Shown here: positions 57,708 through 64,000 of the stretch, piece by piece
How positions within the stretch are numbered: position 1 is the stretch's first letter
How the letters are laid out: each line of letters opens with the position of its first letter
From: Tanypteryx hageni
Lineage: Eukaryota > Arthropoda > Insecta > Odonata > Petaluridae
Length of the DNA: 64,000 bases
Assembly: GCA_028673005.1 (NCBI GenBank)
Contig: CM054118.1
Span: 4,304,410-4,368,409 of the forward strand
Reading direction: 5' to 3'
Translations under genes and position numbers: made by a program
Notes under the pieces: generated by a model
Told to the model about the DNA's origin: nothing
The model's database searches: none
Seen by the model: only the letters and a program-made list of their open reading frames with translations

Positions 57708-57806
57708 TCTTATCCACCATCGACGATTCTTCCTTTTTGCTACTTTGTTGTTAATTGCGTAATTCGCAGCAGCACCAATGAACAGATATTCCTCGTTCGA
57801 AGACAT
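57700..57806 (-). pseudogene. Harbinger transposase N-terminal fragment
   Basis: On the minus strand ATG at 57806 opens MSSNEEYLFIGAAANYAINN and then KVAKRKNRRWWIR. An acidic start, a hydrophobic helix with Ala repeats, a basic run and RRWWIR is the typical N-terminal layout of PIF/Harbinger transposases (the R-R-x-W-V/I-R motif). The DDE nuclease domain is absent. The fragment ends where the opposing MADF fragment begins, marking an internal deletion. Confidence 0.6.
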
Positions 57807-58382
57807 ATTCTCTGCTGATTTGTCTAACCAAATGTGAACACTTAAAATATTTATACGTGTACTAGATTTGTATATACTAAATCGCATACAAATCTAGGAA
57901 GTATCATATTACTTGTAAATGGATTTGTCATATACATGTATATATTGTGAACGTACCTTTAAGCGAATGCATCCTTGATAGCTTCATTCATTAGTAAGTG
58001 CATATTTAAAAAAAATAAGGAACTGCTTAAGAAAAATAATTTTCGTGAAGTTAATATACATTTTACAAGAAAAATTAATTTATGTAGGCGCGTACATACG
58101 CACACTTGTATAAAAAATCTAATGTGGCCACCACATGACTTTCTCCATAATTGTAATATTTCTAAAAACTCGAAATAGGTTACATAATATTAAATATTTT
58201 AAGAAACTGCGAGAAAATTTTACTTTACAAAGAACAGAAATAATCTAAAACTATAGCCTTCTGATATTGGACATAGCCACAAAGCTCCAACAATTAAGAA
58301 AATGAAAAGGAGCGTTACTAAGACGTAACTAAGCGATATAAGATCTCTCTTAAACAATAAACTTTATTATTATTATTATTAT

Positions 58383-58549
58383 TTGGTGCTACGTCACCCC
58401 CGAGGTCTCCCCGTAACCGATTGGCCCCGAGTCAGGCGGTCCAACCCTTATAAACCGACGAAGCCAATATGGCCGCGCCGGTGTACAAGGGCTGGATCGC
58501 CCGGGAAGGTCTGTCGGCCGGATTGGCCTCACAAGGGACGTAGCACCAA
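58383..58549. mobile_element. 167-bp element with perfect 13-bp inverted ends next to (TTA)n
   Basis: TTGGTGCTACGTC at 58383-58395 is perfectly inverted at 58537-58549. The interior is GC-rich (GGCCCCGAGTCAGGCGG, ATGGCCGCGCCGG), unlike its AT-rich host. A (TTA) run at 58364-58380 adjoins the left end and reads as an (AAT) tail on the minus strand, so it could be a MITE or a SINE with symmetric ends. No target duplication was found. Confidence 0.6.
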
Positions 58550-58706
58550 GAGACTTGACTGTCTCGATTTTTTATTAGCCAATATACAAACATTTTTCTT
58601 ATGATATTATATCTAAATAATTCACCTTTACCTTTTTTTAAGAGTACATTACTTGCATATTATCAGTATATAAACATATTCTTTGTTTACAATTATTACA
58701 AATTTC

Positions 58707-59012
58707 CTATACAACAAATAATCCTATTAGCGCTGCAAGTCCTTCTGTCAGTGCAATAGGTAATTGTCTATAAATATAAAAAGCTTTAATCACATCATAC
58801 ATTGGGATTACAACCGCCATTGTATTGGGGGTTGCATCCACATATACATTAACACATTGCTCTAAGTCACCCATAACCAATGGGGCTTCTATGTTTACAT
58901 TTTTTAACACAAACTTAATCCATTCGTTATTACCTGAAAACACATATTTCACTAAAAATAGTGGCAACTTAAATAGAAATAATAAACTCATAAAGAAAAA
59001 TGTTTCAAACAA
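58707..59012 (-). pseudogene. RNase H-like ORF inside the foldback element
   Basis: A 101-codon minus-strand frame. Its first six or so codons lie in the inner inverted repeat and the rest in the spacer. After a hydrophobic start (LLFLFKLPLFLVKYVF) and NNEWIKFVLKNV comes QCVNVYVDATPNTMAVVIP. About 31 residues after the Asp, PIALTEGLAALIGL brings a Glu in a helix. A beta strand ending in D-A-[TS]-P and a helix with E..AA is the layout of the first two catalytic residues of an RNase H domain from compact reverse-transcribing elements. The frame stops right after this helix, so the later Asp residues are missing. I infer a captured fragment of such a domain. No RT motif is nearby. Confidence 0.35.
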
Positions 59013-60840
59013 AAGGTTGTAGACAATTAAATTTCCTACAACTCTTATTCAAATACATTTTTACATTTACCAAATATTAAAGCAAATATTTCAAAATAAC
59101 GGATGTGACAAGAGTAAACACCCACTTCCGGTGACCGATTTTTACCAAAAACTAATCAGTTCTTCTGACATTTATAAAAATGTAAAATATAACATTTCGC
59201 GTTGACCTGATTTATAGTTTTTGAGTTAGAGTGCCCACAAAAAAGCTATCACACACACACACACACAGACATCATCGATGAAATGGTCAAAACGTGTTCA
59301 GGGGACCTCAAAACGTGCGTTTAAGTTAAAATCTCGAAGTCGATATTTTTCATGAATGCAATACTTTTCCCTATACTATGTAATATATGGAGAAAGTAAT
59401 GATATTCAAAACTTCTCGCGATGGGTTATTGTAACCCTATAAACGGCTGTATTTTGAAACGGGTAATCTCGCCATGGGAGAGGAACATCAAAAGGCAGCC
59501 TCGTGTTCCTTCCCTCGGAACGCCCTGCTCGGCTTCGAACGCATCGACCTCCGTCGACACCGATCTCCTAAAACCAAAGGGGGGTCGCGTATGTACACAC
59601 GCGCTACAACACGACACGACGCAAAAGTCAAACAAGCCGCCACTTCAAATATCGCATCCATTTTCAAAGTTCACGCTCGCCTGACTGACATGGAACACAT
59701 TCCCGAAGGCGGTCATAAGAATTTACCATAAATTGAACTGTATTCCTCTCTCTCTCTCTCTCTCTCTGAGGTTTGGTGTTTTTACCACAAAAGTCGGCCG
59801 TCCCTCGTTCCCAGCCGGTCTGAATGGTGCTCATTTACAATGTTTTTACTTTCTCCATATATCGTACGTAGTATGAGAAAGTATTGCTTTCATGAAAAAA
59901 ATCGAACTCGAGATTTCAACGGTAATACATGTTTTAAGGTTCCCTGAACACGTTCTGACTAGTTTCGCGATGATGTCTGTCGGTCTCTATGTGATAGATT
60001 TTTGTGGGCGCTCTAACTCAAAAATTATTAATCAGGTCAACGCAAAATTTTATATTTAACATTTTTATAAAAGTTAGAAGATCTGATTAGTTTTGGTAAT
60101 AATCGGTCGACCAAAAGTGGGTGTTTACTCTTGTCACTTATCCGTTATTTTGAAATATTTGCTTTAATATTTGATAAATGTAAAAATGTATTTGAATAAA
60201 AGTTGTAGGAAATTTAATTGTCTACAACCTTTTATTTGAAACATTTTTCCTTATAATGCCTTGTTTAAGAGATATCTTATATTTTTAGCTGCCACCGCCA
60301 CGCCACCTACCGAAGACTATTGTTAACAAATGACGCTTAGTTACGTCTTAGTAACGCTCCTTTTTCTTTTCTTAATTGTAAACCGGAAGTAAATATTTAC
60401 AACGATCCCAGAGCTAACAACATTAATTTGCCATATAAATATGGAGAAAGTCATGTGTTGCCCACATCAGTTTCTTTTGAAACATTTTTCTATATAATGC
60501 ATTGTTTAAGAGATATCTTATAGTTATAGCTGCCACCACCATTCCACCTACCGACGACTATTGTTAACAATTGACGCTAAGTTACATCTTAGTAACGCTC
60601 CTTTTTATTTTCTTAATTGTTGGAGCTTTGTGGCTATATCCAATATCAGAAAGCTATGGTTTTAGATTATTTCTGTTCTTCGTAAAGTAAAATTTTCTCG
60701 CAGTTTCTTAAAATATTTATTATTATGTAACCTATTTGGAATTTTTAGAAATATTACAGTTATGGAGAAAGTCATGTGGTGGCCACATCAGATTTTTTCA
60801 TGAAAACAATACTTTCCCCTATACTACATATGGAGAAAGT

Positions 60841-62334
60841 AAAAACTTGCCTAATAAATATATTGACAAATAACTACGTAAAAATTAACGTTATTAATAC
60901 CTAGCCCCTATTTTGGAGAAAATTTTAGTTATTTTCCATGCTATATCTATATGAAATGCAAAATATTTCATCTTTATCACCACCCATTAAATTTTTATTC
61001 GTTTCCACAAATGTTGGTATTCTTATCGACCAAACTCCAATTCTCCCTCCTCACGTATGTTACCAGTCGTGCGAATCAAGAAAATGCCTAACGGCCATTA
61101 TAAAAAAATACCAAAAAAATACTCGCGCGCAAGAATCGTAATTCGATTCTCAGCTGTCGACCGTAATAAAAGGCACACACACACCGACGTACGGAGAGGG
61201 GAAATTAACGTCCGAGCGTAAAACGGATATCGAGTTTGCATTTGTGTGCGCCTGCGCTCCGAAGTTGACTTCTGGCGAACCGCACTCTTGATCCCAAAAA
61301 AAAAACCGAGACCGGAGTAATCGCATGGGACGTTTGAAAATCAAAGGGACGCCGCCGAGAGGATATCGCAAAAACAGAAAACTGACGGTCACTTGCTTTC
61401 ATGCGGAAGGGAGAAAGCGGGGGAAATAGAGGAGGTTATCTCCCGACATTGACGCCCTTAGGGGGTTCCTCGTTACTCTGTTACGGAAGCCGCCGCCGCG
61501 AATTTAATGGGAGCGGAATCATCGTTAGCCATTCGCACGATCTCTTTTCGATCCAGTGTCGTTCAGACGACCTCCTTAACAGGGAAATGCATCCGACGGC
61601 GATAAAAAAATCGAAGAGCCCCTTTTATTATGTTCTTTGTTTCGTCTCGAATGGATGGATTGATGCTTCCATGCATCGGAAGCGGTTTTCTTTTGTCATC
61701 GCAGCCACGACAAAGCGGCAATGGTTTAATTACGACGTGGCCATTCGAAGGGAAATCGTACTGCAATTTCATGCATTTGAGGTCGTTGATGTGTATAAAT
61801 GCATGTAAAAATGATGTATTTATCCATGTGTGAGTGCGTGTCTATATTCTTCGGATAAATTATATTAAGAGAATTCATTAACACGCACAAATTTCCGACC
61901 GTAAAAAAATATAAAAATGTAGAGAACTGTAATCGTATGATTGTATCTTTACGTACACCATTCCTGAATTGGTTGGTTGGGTTGTAGGTTTTCGTATAAA
62001 GTAATAATTTCATGTTATTTCTCTAAATAAATATCACACAATGTATAAGTTCAATTGCAATGCATGAAATAGAAAAGTAACATTTTTCACTGAGGAGGCG
62101 AAGTATATAGACTACGGAATGAGCAAAATGTATGCCCAGTTAATGAAACGAGTAATTTCACAAATAGTGTTTAAATAAACGCATAGTGTCCTTGGCTAAA
62201 AGAATCGCATAAACACTCATAAATAAATTACCATGAAAACGCGCGTCTCTATGCACAAAAACAATTATGCAAATCGTCATTGATGTACTTTTTCCGAGGG
62301 ATTATCTATAATAATATAGCTACTTGTGCCTCAC
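60841..62334. other. No gene recognised
   Basis: AT-rich, with a GC-richer patch at 61130-61560. Overlapping ORFs (up to 135 codons) on both strands have no motif and no splice support. Confidence 0.45.
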
Positions 62335-62823
62335 TCTCTCACTCATTGACACAAAAATCTTAGGTACTTCTAGAAGGGATAGAAATCTCAAATTTGGTAT
62401 GTTGGTAGGTCGAGTGACACAACCGACGAGAACAATTGAAAAGCACAAAAAATTTATATTTAAGGGGTCTTTTTAACCCCAATGTTCCATTTCAATACCC
62501 CATAAGAAAAGCATGGGATTCAGTGCAAGGCTTTCTAAAAATGCACTTTTAAATTACTTTAAATTGAGATACGAATTCGTGAAAAGAACAGTTGTCTATA
62601 TAAAAAAACGGAGTTCTTAATGTTTGAAAGCAGAATTCAAATACCTACCGAATTAGCGTAAATATCTGCTTTTAATCGTAAAAAAGTTTGAATTTTTTCC
62701 TCTTTTCAACAATGAAAATCTTTGAATACTCGGGCAACAACCTCAATGCTTTTAAAGGGATCTGATATTACGATTACAGTGATTTAATGCTTTTAATGAA
62801 AATTAATGTCGTCATAACGAATT
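62335..62823 (+). repeat. Interspersed repeat family F, copy 3
   Basis: CCCCATAAGAAAAGCATGGG (62497-62516), TTTAAATTGAGATACGAA, GAATTCAAATACC and TTTTCAACAATGAAAA occur in the same order as in 47690-48060. Confidence 0.65.
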
Positions 62824-63022
62824 ACAGTTGAACTTCCTTAAATTGAATCTCAAGGAAAATTAATAATTATTTGAGTAATAGAAAATTCAAGTTATGGAAA
62901 TATATTTTTAAATATTTGCATATATACAGTGGAACTTCTATAACTCGAATCTCAAAGGAAAGTAAAAATTATTCGAGTTATAGAAAATTTGAATTACGGA
63001 AATATATTTTTTAATTTTTTTA
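62824..63022. mobile_element. Tandem pair of pogo-like terminal units
   Basis: Two direct units of about 88 bp (62824-62910 and 62935-63022). Each reads ACAGTKGAACTTC, GAATCTCAA, TATTYGAGT, TAGAAAATT and GGAAATATATTTTT. CAGT followed by internal TTCGAGTTATAGA-type repeats resembles pogo/Tigger termini. Confidence 0.5.
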
Positions 63023-64000
63023 AATTGATTTAACATCAAGTTTATTCCCATAAGCATATAAATAGGCTTGGTAGGATTTCATTTAAATCGAAAAACGTTG
63101 GTAAAAGTCGATTTTTTTTATTTCAAAATCGACGAAAATGAATAGTCTTCGATAAGCGTCGATTTTCCAACAAGATGGAATAGTATACGTCCAAAAACCT
63201 ACTCTGAATTGTAATATTTAAGACGTTTTCGTTTACCTTTTCGCGGTATTATTTTCTACCCACGATTTCGTCCCTTTTCTGGGCTTAAATTAACAGTGGG
63301 ACTGAAAGATGGGTATTTTCTTAAATGCAAATATGCATCTTTTTTTTTGAAAAACTCACGCTTCTACTTTGGACAATCAGGTAACCGCGAGGCCCTAGGG
63401 TAGTTTTTAGAACGTGTTTCTTAGCCCTTTTGAGGTTTTTGGGATTATATTTGCCGACCTAATGGTGGGATGTTTATAAAAGTAAAGAAAGTCCAAAACT
63501 ATTCCGACATAAAATCACACGGGCATGGTTTCGCCGGGGCTTTTTTGTACTGAGTTACCTTACTTTTTTCAGCATTGAATTTTATAAAATGCTGTTCCAA
63601 AAAGTTACGGGTTTCCTGGATCGATTGCATCAAAACTCATTTATTCCAAACGACGTCATGATTGCAATTAATCTATTAAGAGAGATGAAAATAATCCTCT
63701 GGTATTCTGGAATTTGTTGCCTACCGCGCCTTTCCGTATTTCACCTCCTCGGTTACATTCACCATCTTGGACTGATTCATAGCTCATCCCATTGTACCGG
63801 AAGTATTTATCAGCAGCGTCGAATTGTTCGAATTTCACCCTCGTCGCGACGATTGGGAGGCGGAACCAAAGAGTCAATTTTTCCCTCTCCACGCCGCGAT
63901 AAAAAAAAAACATTTCCGTGAGGAATTTTTACTTTTTTAAAATGCCGTTTCTTCGAATTGGCGTGAACTAACAGAGAATCCCAGTGAATTTCAGACGTTT
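63023..64000. other. No gene recognised to the right edge
   Basis: AT-rich unique sequence. A 110-codon plus ORF at 63589-63921 and an antisense 81-codon ORF have no recognisable motif. Confidence 0.45.

Larger units (their letters stand above)
57193..57958. mobile_element. PIF/Harbinger deletion derivative (766 bp)
   Basis: Terminal inverted repeats of about 25 bp: AGCTGCGTTCACACTATATA on the left and, inverted, AGGTACGTTCACAATATATA on the right. Both continue CATGTA. The flanking triplets TGA and TTA fit a decayed 3-bp TWA-type duplication. The interior holds the starts of two genes in convergent orientation, as expected for this superfamily, which carries a transposase plus a Myb/SANT/MADF-like protein. 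Confidence 0.78.
58112..60840. mobile_element. Nested foldback (inverted-repeat) element cluster
   Basis: Outer arms 58112-58335 and 60575-60798 are inverted copies with only scattered differences. Inner arms of about 400 bp, 58995-59399 and 59846-60250, are also inverted copies of each other. A second right-arm unit is tandemly arranged: GAAACATTTTTC...CTTAATTGT occurs at about 60238 and again at about 60479. Arms end in GGAGAAAGTCATGTGKTGS / CCACATCAG. The extreme terminus at 59848-59882 and 60820-60840 is itself a palindrome-like ACTTTCT...GGAGAAAGT. The 446-bp core (59400-59845) has one open frame without motifs. A solo arm occurs at 22096-22500. Confidence 0.75.

Noticed and set aside
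59421..59684. 87-codon ORF in the foldback core
   Set aside because: There is no motif, and both strands and another frame are open over the same stretch. It is kept only as part of the element description.

Overview
This window looks like intergenic or intronic DNA from a large, repeat-rich animal genome, most likely an arthropod. That assignment is inference. It rests on the mix of mobile elements (RTE and CR1/L2-type LINEs, tRNA-derived SINEs, hAT, PIF/Harbinger, pogo-like and Helitron-like elements), on long GAGA/CTCT tracts and dinucleotide microsatellites, on spliced-gene-like signals, and on the complete absence of operons or long host ORFs. Nothing identifies the species. No complete host gene is visible. 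Only three short stretches look like possible host exons (1-160 minus, 5712-5953 minus, 33607-33741 plus), all at low confidence.

Layout. 1-7.4 kb: an edge-truncated possible exon, a 5'-truncated CR1/L2-type LINE lying inside a polypyrimidine tract (1.2-3.1 kb), a possible internal exon at 5.7 kb, and an RTE fragment (minus, 6.46-7.17 kb) inserted into an older interspersed repeat. 7.4-16 kb: mostly unique sequence broken by purine or pyrimidine tracts that switch strand. 16-27 kb: a small Helitron-like element, a 1.42-kb terminal-inverted-repeat transposon with an 8-bp target duplication and subterminal 17-bp arrays (17961-19382), two nearly identical 686-bp direct repeats 6.5 kb apart, one arm of a foldback family and a hAT MITE. 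27-37.6 kb: purine tracts, a 1.09-kb Helitron-like element, a LINE 3' end, a broken transposase-like gene, a hAT MITE, a possible last exon, the better RTE copy (34.15-35.3 kb), and an unusual LINE copy that keeps ORF1 and the endonuclease but lacks the reverse transcriptase. 37.6-44.3 kb: AT-rich and free of recognisable elements. 44.3-54 kb: microsatellites, two more hAT MITEs, a small foldback MITE family, an older repeat with an internal duplication, a 15-bp minisatellite with a 45-bp higher-order period, and a SINE with a perfect 14-bp target duplication. 54-64 kb: a PIF/Harbinger deletion derivative that keeps the start of both its genes, a nested foldback structure about 2.7 kb long that surrounds an RNase H-like ORF, and pogo-like ends.

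The window therefore reads as layered transposon insertions rather than cooperating genes. The most unusual items are the nested foldback with its RNase H-like ORF (58.1-60.8 kb), the 17.96-19.38 kb element with its related 686-bp repeats, the two-gene Harbinger derivative, and the 3'-truncated LINE joined to a hammerhead-like motif. All assignments were made by reading the sequence. No database search was possible.
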